From Amorphophallus konjac (lineage: Eukaryota; Streptophyta; Magnoliopsida; Alismatales; Araceae), in contig CM040128.1 in NCBI GenBank assembly GCA_022559845.1, positions 79,919,247 to 79,983,246 of the forward strand: a stretch of DNA of 64,000 bases, read 5' to 3'. Below are positions 25,555-35,684 of this stretch, piece after piece. Position 1 is the first letter of the stretch. Each line of letters starts with the position of its first letter. Below the pieces are notes generated by a model. That model had not been told where the DNA came from. It ran no database searches and saw only the letters and a list, made by a program, of their open reading frames with translations. The position numbers and the translations under genes are program-made.

Positions 25555-26125
25555 CGTGTGACAGTCCTTCCAGGGACCGTCACATGATGTGACGCGCCTC
25601 GGGGGGGCCGTCACATGCTCTTTGGTTAGCCTTCGGCGGTCAGAGACTGTGACGGTCCCACGATTGACCGCCACTTGTATGTGACGCGCCTGGGTTGGGC
25701 CGTCAGGGGCTTTCCGACCGTTGGTTTTTGACCGTTGGGGGTCTGCGTGTGTAACGCACCAGGGCGAGCGCATTACATCCGAGTGACGTGCTGGGGCGAG
25801 CGCGTTACTCCCTGGGTTACCCCAGGTGTGAGGGGCGCGTAACGCGTTGGGCTAGGCGCGTTACACGAATGTAACGCGCTGGAACAGGCGCGTTACGTCT
25901 TGCTTTCTCGAGGGGAGCGTAAGGCGCGTGTAACGCGCCTGGGCGGGCGCGTTACATTCGCGTAACGCGCTGGGCCGGGCGCGTTACATTCGTGTAACGC
26001 GCTGGACCAGGCGCGTTACCCTCTGCGTTCCTCAGGCCGTGTAACGGCCTGCGTTAGACCGCCAGGTGTGTGTGTAACGGTCTCGCCTAGACCGTTACAG
26101 CCTTGTGACGGTCCCGGGGTGGACC
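25555..26125 (+). repeat. Array of GC-rich inverted repeats in the Tekay 5' LTR
   Basis: About a dozen units of the form GTAACGCGC-spacer-GCGCGTTAC or GTGACGGTC-spacer-GACCGTCAC follow one another. Each is a dyad of 8-10 bp arms around a loop of 6-10 bases. The partner LTR carries the same array at about 33025-33565. The arms vary together between units in several cases. The array lies downstream of the TATA-like box and so in the transcribed part of the LTR. Confidence 0.85.
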
Positions 26126-27259
26126 GTCAGGCGCCTGGTTGCCCCGAGAGGGCTGCAACCCCATTTTTAGTCCGACTGTGGCCACCGTGCGACGGGGCCG
26201 GTGCGTGGGGTGGTCCCCGTGCGTCGTCGGATGCGGGCGTCTTTTTCCGTGACTCGAGAGTCTATTCCTTCAGTGACCCTCCACTAGTCGTAGCCTACCA
26301 GTACGTGGTACCGGTCGCACCAAGGAGTGGTGTACGGGCTTACCCTTAGAGGCGGTTTGTGGACCGGTTGCTGTCGGGCCCCACGTCTTGCAGCCAGAGT
26401 CCGGCTGAGGGGAAAATCGGTCAGAGGACCAGACCAGGGATGCACGGTCTGTGTGTGCACACGTGGTTGGGAGCGGTTGGACCTACGTCGATGGGCGTGA
26501 TCCCAGCTAGTCACTTCTTTGTGGTTACTTGTACGGTGTTCGTGCCTTGGGTAGGCGCTATCACGTCAGGCAGTTCACCTGCGGTGCGGTGTAAGTCGTC
26601 AGGGGACGCTACCGACTGTGCTTCTAGTGGGAGGTACTCCTGTCGAGTGCGGAGTGTCAGACTGTCAGTTTCGTGGCTTTGACCTTCGGGTTTGCCGGGT
26701 CGACCTTTGAGTTTCAGTTGTCTCACCGTGGCACGTGTGCCGATTTGCGTGCCGTAGGACCTTTGTTTGGTAGAGTACATGGCTTTCCTTTCCTAGATAC
26801 TCTCCTACCGCTAGCGTAGTGGTTTCCCGTTTTACGAGGTAGGGTTCGAGTGATCCTTACTGAGTCTTGTTCCGAGACTCATTCCCTGCGTGTTTTCACC
26901 GTATTTCAGGTGAGGCGCCGCCCCAGGGGAGCGCGTCTGGGGTGCAGCGTGGTGCGGGTGCTCAGAGGTAGTGCCAGAGGTCAGAGCCGGGGTATGCCCC
27001 GTGTAGCTGTACTTTTCTTTCTTGTCTCTGTACTAGTTGTGGACTACTGTCGTTATTTATTTTCTATTGTGGACCATGTAAATTACTAATTTATTTCCTA
27101 CTTAATATTATAATTGTTTAATTTCTACAATTACTTGTGATACTTGTGTAGTTTCCACACCATCCTTCTAACCCTTCCGAGTCTTCGGACTCGTGGGTGG
27201 CGGTGCGAGTCTCGGGTTATCGGGCCTTCCCAGTAATCGGATTCTCGGGTCGTTACAGC

Positions 27260-27271
27260 TGGTATCAGAGC
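27260..27271 (+). other. Primer binding site of the Tekay element
   Basis: TGGTATCAGAGC, complementary to initiator methionine tRNA, lies two bases after the LTR end CGTTACA. Confidence 0.9.
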
Positions 27272-27421
27272 GCGGTTGTGGAATTACATGAGAATTATAG
27301 GTAATTGTAGTGGTCCACTTGTCCACAGCAATGATGTACAGTTGACACTGGCATCGGGCATCGTGTGTTTTTCTTGACCATGCCGTTTTCGTGTTTTCTG
27401 TCTTTTGCTTCAGGAGCGAGC

Positions 27422-28696
27422 ATGGCGCCGAGGAGGATCTCTCGCTCTCAGCAGGGACAGTCGGCTGGAGGTCAGGAGATCCAGCAGGGGGTCCAGGGGG
27501 ACCAGGAGGAGCATAGCAGAGCGCCACTAGGAGCTACCGAGGCCGTGGCTACTGCGAGGGTTCCGGGGGCCGAGGATTTCTTCCGTGGCATGTACCAACT
27601 TATGTCTCAGCAGTTCGGTGGAGAGGCTGGTGAGGGCTCGTCAGCTAGGGGTGGGCCAGGCCGAGCAGTGAGGGACTTTCTGCAGTTCCATCCGCCTTAC
27701 GTCAGCGGCCAGGCAGACCCTGATGCGGCTCGTGATTGGCTTGATGAAATGGAGCGGGTGTTCAGTTTTGCGAAGAGTGCTGCCGAGAACAGAGTGGTGT
27801 TGGCTTACAACCAGTTGCAGGGTACGGCTCGGAAGTGGTGGTCTTCCGAGTGGAAGACGTCCTTTCAGCTTCGTCCACTTGAGCATGTCGAGTGGGACGA
27901 CTTTGTCAGTACTTTCGAGCGTACGTACTGTCCAGATTATGTTGCTACGCAGCGGATGCGGGAGTTTCTGGAGCTGGTGCAGGGCGACATGTCCGTGTTG
28001 CAGTACAGAGCCCGATTTGTCGAGCTGGGTTGGTATGCACCTCACATCATGGAGCATGAGAGGGTGAAGACCGCGCTGTTTGTTCAGGGTTTGAGGCAGG
28101 AGCTGAGGCACCATCTGATCGCGAACGGGGCCACTGATCTAGAGACAGCGTCTCGTGTTGCGGCTTCTTTGGAGATGGATATGCAGAGGACCCGAGGACC
28201 GATCAGCCAGGGGCAGTCTTTGTCAGGTCGCAGCCAGCAGTCGGCTACCCAGCAGCAGGGTTCTTTCCAACATGCGATGAGTGGTTCAGGAGTGCCGGCA
28301 CAGGCAGCGTCGGTGACAGGATCTGCGTCCTTTGGCACGAAGGTCAAGAAGTTTTTTAAGAAATGGTTCGGCAAGAAGAAGTCCAAGGATCAGGGGCAAG
28401 CTTCATCGGCCAGTGTACAGCAGCCGATCCCCTTGCAGCGTCAGGGATCAGTGGGTGGGTCGCGAGGACCGTGTCCATGGTGTAGTGGGTTCCACCTAGG
28501 CAGGCAGTGCACGGCGCCGATTATCTGTTTTCGATGTGACCAGCCAGGGCACATGGCGCGTGACTGTCCTCAGAGCCGCCGCAGCAGCAGGTTCCCCAGC
28601 AACAGAGGTAGCAGCAGCTGGGACAGTATCCGCCGCTACCCAGGTCAGCTAGTGTGGGAGGCAGGCAGAGAGCTCGAGGCCAGATCACGCACATGA
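27422..28696 (+). pseudogene. gag: Tekay gag with zinc knuckle
   Basis: The frame is open from before ATG 27422 to 28696. An upstream in-frame ATG at 27380 is an alternative start. The central part has the retrotransposon gag signature (NQLQGTARKWW near 27811, then FERTYCPDY). A strongly basic patch (KVKKFFKKWFGKKK) follows, and a CX2CX4HX4C knuckle, CFRCDQPGHMARDC, lies near 28528-28569. In intact relatives gag runs on into protease in one frame. Here a one-base shift near 28575 separates them, and the protease frame also has a TAG at 28609. Gag assembles the particle and binds the RNA. Confidence 0.85.
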
Positions 28697-31600
28697 CTAG
28701 GGCAGAGGCAGTGGCGTCGCAGCTCGTGGAATGTACCGTTCAGATTTTGGGTTGTGCGGCTCAGGTTTTGTTTGATTCTGGCGCGTCTCATTCGTTTATT
28801 TCGGAGGATTTCGCGTTGAGCATCGAGGAGCCGGTGACCCAGTTGTCTTGTGATTTGGCAGTGGAGTTACCTTCGGGTGATTTCATGATCACTCCGTATT
28901 GCTTCGATCAGGTTCCGGTTTGGATCGATGGGCGGAGTATGCCAGGCAGGTTATATGCATTGCAGTTTCGGGATTACGATGTGATTCTAGGCATGGACTG
29001 GCTCGAGACTCATGGAGCGGTGGTGGATTGTGGAATGAAGAGGGTCTACTTCCAGCATCCGAGCAAGCGGACTTTCTATTTCCAAGGTATCCGTTCCACC
29101 TCTTCTCGATTCCTCATCTCTGCTATTCGAGCCCGTCGGTTGCTTGATTCTGGTTGTCAGGGTTTTCTCGCGTCCGTGGTTGTGTTTGACTGGATGGAGC
29201 CGAATGTCGAGGATATTTCGGTGGTGTGCGAATTTCTCGACGTTTTTCCCGAGGAGTTGCCTGGATTGCCTCTCCAGCGGGAGATTGATTTTGTGATCGA
29301 GGTTGTGCCTGGTACGGGACTCTTGGCGAAGGCTCCCTACTGTATGGCCCCCGCTGAGTTGAGAGAGTTGAGGGCGCAGTTGCAGGAGCTGCTGGACAAG
29401 GGGTATGTTCGTCCTAGCTTTTCCCCTTGGGGTGCGCCTGTATTGTTTGTGAAGATGAAGGACGGTAGTCTGCGGCTGTGCATTGACTATCGGCAGTTGA
29501 ATGAAGTGACCATTAAGAACAAATATCCGTTGTCACGGATTGATGATTTGTTCGACCAGCTTCAGTCTACGCGAGTGTTCTCGCGGATTGATTTGCGGTC
29601 CGGTTACTATCAGCTGAGAATTCGTGAGTCCGATGTGGAGAAGACTGCATTCAGTACGAGGTACGGGCATTATGAGTTTTTGGTGATGCCGTTCGGGCTC
29701 ACCAATGTCCCAACAGCCTTCATGGACTTGATGCAGAGGGTGTTTCGTCCGTATTTGGACCAGTTCGTGGTTATTTTCATGGAGAACATCCTTGTTTATT
29801 CGTAGTCTGCCGAGGAGCACGCGTACCATTTGGGTGTGGCGCTGCAGATGTTGCGAGATCACCAGTTATATGCGAAGCTCAGCAAGTGCGAGTTCTGGTT
29901 CGGCGAGGTGCACTTTCTGGGGCACGTGATTTCTGGTGATGGTATTTCCGTGGACCCCGCCAAGGTCGAGGTCGGTGACAGAGATCCGGAGTTTCTTGGG
30001 ACTTGCGGGCTATTATCGCTGGTTTATCCAAGATTTTTCTCGCATTGCGGCCCCGATGACTAGACTCATGCGGAAGGATGTGCCTTTCGTCTGGTCTGAG
30101 GAGTGTGAGCAGAGCTTCAGGGAACTGAAGAGATTGCTCACCTCGGCTCCGGTGTTGGTTTTACCTTCTGGATCAGGAGGTTTCGTGGTGTGTATAGATG
30201 CTTCCGGTGTTGGATTGGGTGCTGTGTTGATGCAGCATGGTAGAGTGGTGGCTTATGCATCTCGGCAGCTAAAGTCCCACGAGGAGAACTACCCTACCCA
30301 TGACCTTGAGTTGGCGACGGTGATCTTCGCACTGAAGATCTGGAGGCATTATTTGTACGGCGAGAAGTTCGAGGTGTTCACTGACCATCAGAGTTTGAGG
30401 TACGTGTTCTCGCAGAGGGAGTTGAACCTCAGGCAAAGGCGTTGGATGGAATTCATGAAGGATTATGACTTCACCCTGTCTTATCAGCCAGGTAGGATGA
30501 ATGTCGTCGCCGATGCCCTGAGTCGAAAGGTCACGGTTAGTGCCTTGATGTTGAGGAAGTGGAGGCTCTGGGAACAAGTGTCCGAAGTATCTTTCAGGCT
30601 CAAGATTCCCCAGGAGCCAGGGTTGGCAGTGCTTGCGAGTCTGACTGTCACTCATGCTATCCGTCGTCAGGTGACAAAGGCTCAGCATGCGGATCCTGAG
30701 TTGCCCCGGATTTTGGCGATGGCTGATGTGGAACTCGGTGAGGATGGTGCTGCGAGGTTTCGCGGCAGGCTGTACGTCCCAGCGGAGGAGCAGATTCGTC
30801 GTGCGGTGTTGCGCGAGGCTCATGGGAGCAGGTACACCGTACACCCGGGTGCGACAAAGATGTATTGGAACTTGCGGAGACAGTTCTGGTGGCCTGGCAT
30901 GAAGAGAGATGTCGCAGAATTTGTGGCCAGGTGTCTGATCTATCAGTAGGTGAAGGCGGAGCATCAACGACCAGGAGGTACTCTCCAGCCCTTGGATGTT
31001 CCTGTGTGGAAGTGGGACCACGTGACCACGGATTTTGTGGTGGGGTTGCCGAGGACCCCGGGTGGGCAGGACAGTATTTGGTTGCTGGTGGATAGGCTGA
31101 CGAAGGTGACTCGGTTGTTACCGGTCAAAGTCAGCTGAAGCGTGTCCAAGTTGGCTCGTTTGTATGTGGAGCGGATCGTGCCGTTGCATGGGATTCCCGT
31201 TTCGATCGTGTCAGATCGGGATCCGCGCTTCACTTCTGGATTCTGGAGGAGTTTCCAGCGAGCTCTTGGCACGGAGTTGGCATTTAGCTCGGCGTATCAT
31301 CCTCAGTCTGATGGTCAGTCTGAGAGGACCATTCAGACTTTGGAGGACATGCTGAGATCCTGCTGCCTGGAGTGGCAGGGGAGTTGGATTCATCACCTAC
31401 CATTGGTGGAGTTTGCCTATAACAACAGTTATCATTCGAGCATTGGTATGGCTCCCTATGAGGCTCTGTATGGGCGTCCTTGCCGGACTCCACTTGATTG
31501 GTTTGAGGTTGGTGAGCGTGTTTTGACGGGACCAGAGTTGGTGCAGCAATGTGTGGATGTTGTGCACCTGGTTCGTCAGAACATGTTGGCGGCCCAGAGT

Positions 31601-32071
31601 CGGCAGAAGAGCTATGCTGACCGTAGGAGGCAGCCTCTCGAGTTCGCCGTGGGCGATCGTGTGTTCTTGAGAGTTTCTCCGATGAAGGGGGTGATGCGTT
31701 TTGGACGGCGTGGGAAGCTGAGTCCCCGCTACATTGGTCCTTTTGTGATCTTGGAGCGCATCGGTGAGGTTGCTTACCGGTTGCAGTTACCCCTTGAGTT
31801 GGCATCGGTGCATGACGTGTTCCACGTCTCGATGTTGCGGAAGTATATGCCCGATGACTCTCATGTGCTCGAGATTTCTGTTTGGCCTGAGGTGACTCCA
31901 GATCTCTCTCTCCCAGAGTTTCCGATCCGCGTGGAGGATAGGCGAGAGCAGCGCCTGCGGAACAAGGTCATCCCCTTGGTAAAGGTGGTGTGGCAGCGGC
32001 ACTCTGGTGGTGAGGCTTCTTGGGAACGTGAGGACGAGATGCGTCAGCAGTTCCCTTACCTGTTTGAGTGA
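28612..32071 (+). pseudogene. pol: Tekay pol: protease, RT, RNase H, integrase, chromodomain
   Basis: The protease has [13 protein letters not shown] near 28769. RT follows, but its catalytic motif near 29773 reads FMENIL where gypsy elements have the two aspartates F-I-D-D-I-L, so polymerase activity should be lost. TAG at 29803 and an out-of-frame deletion near 29970 (between DPAKVE and [10 protein letters not shown]) follow. RNase H has CIDAS and the TDHQSL site. Integrase has an HHCC-like region, DFVVGLP, SDRDPRF and HPQSDGQSER, with TAG at 30947 and TGA at 31136 inside it. The C-terminus (about 31920-32068) resembles the chromodomain of Tekay elements, which directs insertion to heterochromatin. 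Confidence 0.88.
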
Positions 32072-32125
32072 GTCTTCCTCTTCTTTCCCCTTAGGTTGTT
32101 CTCAATTTCGAGGACGAAATTCCTT

Positions 32126-32138
32126 AAGGGGGGAGGGC
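32126..32138 (+). other. Polypurine tract of the Tekay element
   Basis: The run AAGGGGGGAGGGC directly precedes the TG of the 3' LTR. It follows the GAGGACGAAATTCC phrase commonly found at this place in this group of gypsy elements. Confidence 0.85.
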
Positions 32139-34691
32139 TGTAATATCCTGGACCTTTCGGATCATTCTTCGTGGATCTCGGATCTGATTTCTCGAGCGTC
32201 CGACTCCGTTGTGTTCGAAATTTCGTTTCGGTCATTCTTCGTGTTCGGATCGGCGCGATCCGAAGTCGTTTCGGAGGCTCGGACGCGTTCTGCGGCTTTT
32301 CCGCGCGTGTTTTCCGATTTCCGGTGTGTGTTTCGGCAATTCCTTCGGAACCTCGCTGCGGGTGAACCGGACCGTTCACCTGGGCACGAGTGGTACCGTT
32401 GCGATCGGTGCGTCCCGAGGATTCCGGAAATATAAATTTTATTTTTTTCGGTATTTCCCAGATTTTCTAGATTTTCTATAAATATCCCATTTTTCTCTCT
32501 CTCCCCACCCTCTTCTTCTTCTTCTTCCTTCCTTCCTCCCCACCATGACCTCTCCCTCTCTTCCTCCCATTCGATCGCGGCGAGCTCCTCTCCGGCTGCA
32601 GACAGCGGCGGGGCGACGGCGCGGCGACGTGGGCGGTGGCGAGGCGATCGTGGGGACGTGCGGTGCTCGTGGGAAGTTTGAAGAACGAGGGTTTTCCAAA
32701 GTGATTTCTTGCGTTCGTGGACGATCCGGCGGAGCATTCGCTCCATGGAGGTAGGGTGACGTTCCCTAGCTCTCCGGCGTTCATTTCCGTGGTTTATAGG
32801 CCGAGGGGAGGCCGAGAGGGGTGTGATTGAGCATGTTGGGTTTTTTTCCATGATTTGGGGAGAGCTCGCCCGATCTATGGATTTGATGCATGATTTCGCG
32901 TTTTGATGGCCTAGAATCATGCTAGGGGTTCCCAGGGGTCTTCCCCTTTGATTTTCCCCTCTCCGGTGGAGGCATGGGGGCGTGGTTGAACTTTTTGGGC
33001 TTTCCCGCCGTTCTCGCCGTCGGGCGCGTGTGACGGTCCTTCCAGGGACCGTCACATGATGTGACGCGCCTCGGGGGGGCCGTCACATGCTCTTCGGTTA
33101 GCCTTCGGGGGTCAGAGACTGTGACGGTCCCACGATTGATCGCCACTTGTATGTGACGCGCCTGGGCTGGGCCGTCAGGGGCTTTCCGACCGTTGGTTTT
33201 TGACCGTTGGGGGTCTGCGTGTGTAACGTGCCAGGGCGAGCGCATTACATCCGAGTGACGCGCTGGGGCGAGCGCGTTACTCCCTGGGTTACCTCAGGTG
33301 TCAGGGGCGCGTAACGCGCTGGGCCATGCGCGTTACATTCGTGTAACGCACTGGGACAGGCGCGTTACATCTTGCTTTCTCGAGGGGAGCGTGAGGCGCG
33401 TGTGACGCGCTAGGGCAGGCGAGTTACATTCGCGTAACGCGTTGGGCCAGGCGCGTTACCCTCTGCGTTCCTCAGGCCGTGTAACGGCCTGCGTTAGACC
33501 GCCAGGTGTGTGCGTAACGGTCTCGCCTAGACCGTTACAGCCTTGTGACGGTCCCGGGGTGGACCGTCAGGCGCCTGGTTGCCCCGAGAGGACTGTAACC
33601 CCGTTTTTAGTCCGACTGTGGCCACCGTGCGACGGGGCCGGTGCGTGTGGTGGTCCCCGTGCGTCGTCGGATGCGGGCGTCGTTTTCCGTGACTTGAGAG
33701 TCTACTCCTTCAGTGACCCTCCACTAGTCGTAGCCTACCAGTACGCGGTACCGGTCGCACGAGGGAGTGGTGTACGGGCTTACCCTTAGAGGCGGTTTGT
33801 GGACCGGTTGCCGTCGGGCCCCACGTCTTGCAGCCAGAGTTCGGCTGAGGGAAAAACCGGTCAGAGGACCAGACCAGGGACGCACGGTCTGTGTGTGCAC
33901 ACGTGGTTGGGGACGGTTGGACCTACGTCGACGGGCGTGACCCCAGCTAGTCACTTGTTTGTGGTTACTTGTACGGTGTTCGTGCCTTGGGTAGGCACTA
34001 CCACGTCAGGCAGTTCACCTGCGGTGCGGTGTAAGTCGTCAGGGGACGCTACCGACTGTGCTTCTAGTGGGAGGTACTCCTGTCGAGTGCGGAGTGTCAG
34101 ACTGTCAGTTTCGTGGCTTTGACCTTCAGGTTTGCTGGGTCGACCGTTGAGTTTCGGTTGTCTCACCGTGGCACGTGTGCCGATTTGCGTGCCGTAGGAC
34201 CTTTGTTTGGTAGAGTACATGGCTTTCCTTTCCGAGATACTCTCCTACCGCTAGCGTAGTGGTTTCCCATTTTACGAGGTAGGGTTCGAGTGATCCTTAC
34301 TGAGTCTTGTTCCGAGACTCATTCCCTGCGTGTTTTCACCGTATTTCAGGTGAGGCGCCGCCCCAGGGGAGCGCGTCTGGGGTGCAGCGTGGTGCGGGTG
34401 CTCAGAGGTAGTGCCAGAGGTCAGAGCCGGGGTATGTCCCGTGTAGCTGTACTTTTCTTTCTTGTCTCTGTACTAGTTGTGGACTACTGTCGCTGTTATT
34501 TATTTTCTATTGTGGACCATGTAAATTACTAATTTATTTCCTGCTTAATATTATAACTGTTTAATTTCTGCAATTACTTGTGTAGTTTCCACACCATCCT
34601 TCTAACCCTTCCGAGTCTTCGGACTCGTGGGTGGCGGTGCGAGTCTCAGGTTATCGGGCCTTCCCAGTAATCGGATTCTCGGATCGTTACA
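32139..34691 (+). repeat. 3' LTR of the Tekay element
   Basis: This uninterrupted 2553-bp copy of the LTR begins TGTAATATCC and ends CGTTACA. It has a CTATAAATATCC box near 32476 and the palindrome array at about 33025-33565. It shows what the 5' LTR looked like before the SIRE insertion: one TCTTC where the SIRE element now sits. Confidence 0.94.
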
Positions 34692-35684
34692 ACATCCTTC
34701 CGTTTTCTCACGCTTTGAATGCCAGGTCGCTTCATGTATCCCGCAGAGGCGGAAAATGAGGGTTTTGAGGTGACCGTTCAGAGGGGAAAAATCCTTTGGC
34801 GTGTTTTCGAGGGGGGAGTCATTTAAGGCAAGTAGCCTTTCTTAGCCTTATAAAAAGGCCGAAGGGCGTCCCTTCCTCTCCACCGCTTAGGATTTTCACT
34901 AACAGTCTTTCCTCGCCCCTAGTACACGTTGTGCTATGCCGTTGCATTCGGGGCATGGAGGATCCTTCGGAAGACGACGCTGCCGGTGATGGAGGAGCAG
35001 AGAGTTCTTGCTGCCTTGGGCTGTTGAGCAGGTCCGATGGTCGTTGCGCGGGGTTGAGACGGGTCCGATGGTCGTCGCGCGGATCTGGAGAGGCTTCGAC
35101 GTGCAGAGGCACGCCGTTTACCCTTTATCAGTTCCCGCGAGGCTTCCCGGGGGGCGCCGAGATGGAGGACGGATGGGGGCATCCGTAATGCCCATCCCCT
35201 CCGGGTCTTCCCCTGCCTCCTCATCCAGCTCTGCTGGTTTCTTTTTCTTTCTAGCAGCGTCTTTTTCCCTCTTCTGCTCTTCCTTTCTTTCACTCTTCGG
35301 AGGGTGCCTGCACTCTTTACGTTCCAAAGAATTGGCAGGTTGGAAAGGAGGAGGCCTTCATAGGCGTTCCTTCCCTCTTCCTCTTCCAAGTTCAACTTGG
35401 AAGGTAGCCTTCCTTCTTTTTAATCCCTCTGTCACCTTTGTCACGGGCCACCCGAGCCAACTGGGTCGACCGCCCTTTGACCGAGCCAGTTTCTGCACGA
35501 GGCAGAGCCAGTGGCTGGACGCAAGGAGATCAAGACCGAGTCGGCCGAGCGATGGCCTCTTGCAGTGGTGCTAGATGGATTTTTTACTTTTTGCTATGCA
35601 ATGTACTGGCTTTTGCCTTTCTGATGTACCAACAATTGAATGAAAAGAAGAGAGTTTTATTTCCCTCAAATTGTTTGCACAACT
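34692..35684. other. Tat non-coding segment between pol and the antisense gene
   Basis: With 11563-11774 this forms about 1.2 kb between the convergent 3' ends of pol (minus strand) and the antisense gene (plus strand). Several overlapping open frames occur in GC-rich parts but none has a recognisable signature. Confidence 0.55.

Larger units (their letters stand above)
11775..27257 (+). repeat. 5' LTR of the Tekay element, split by the SIRE insertion
   Basis: The LTR consists of 11775-12195 and 25092-27257 once the SIRE element and one TCTTC copy (25087-25091) are removed, about 2587 bp. A CTATAAATATCC box near 12107 suits a promoter. It matches 32139-34691 with a few per cent of substitutions. 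Its right half contains the palindrome array listed separately. Confidence 0.93.
11775..34691 (+). mobile_element. Tekay/Del-type chromodomain gypsy retrotransposon
   Basis: LTRs begin TGTAATATCC and end CGTTACA. The left one (11775-27257) is split by the SIRE element and the right one is 32139-34691. The initiator-Met primer site follows the left LTR at 27260, and the polypurine tract precedes the right LTR. The internal region (27258-32138) encodes gag, then protease, reverse transcriptase, RNase H, integrase and a C-terminal chromodomain-like segment, the Tekay/Del order. Without the SIRE copy it is about 10.0 kb. The flanking pentamers GTGTC (11770-11774) and ACATC (34692-34696) do not match. 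Pol is broken in several places and the RT active site is altered, so it cannot move by itself. Confidence 0.92.
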
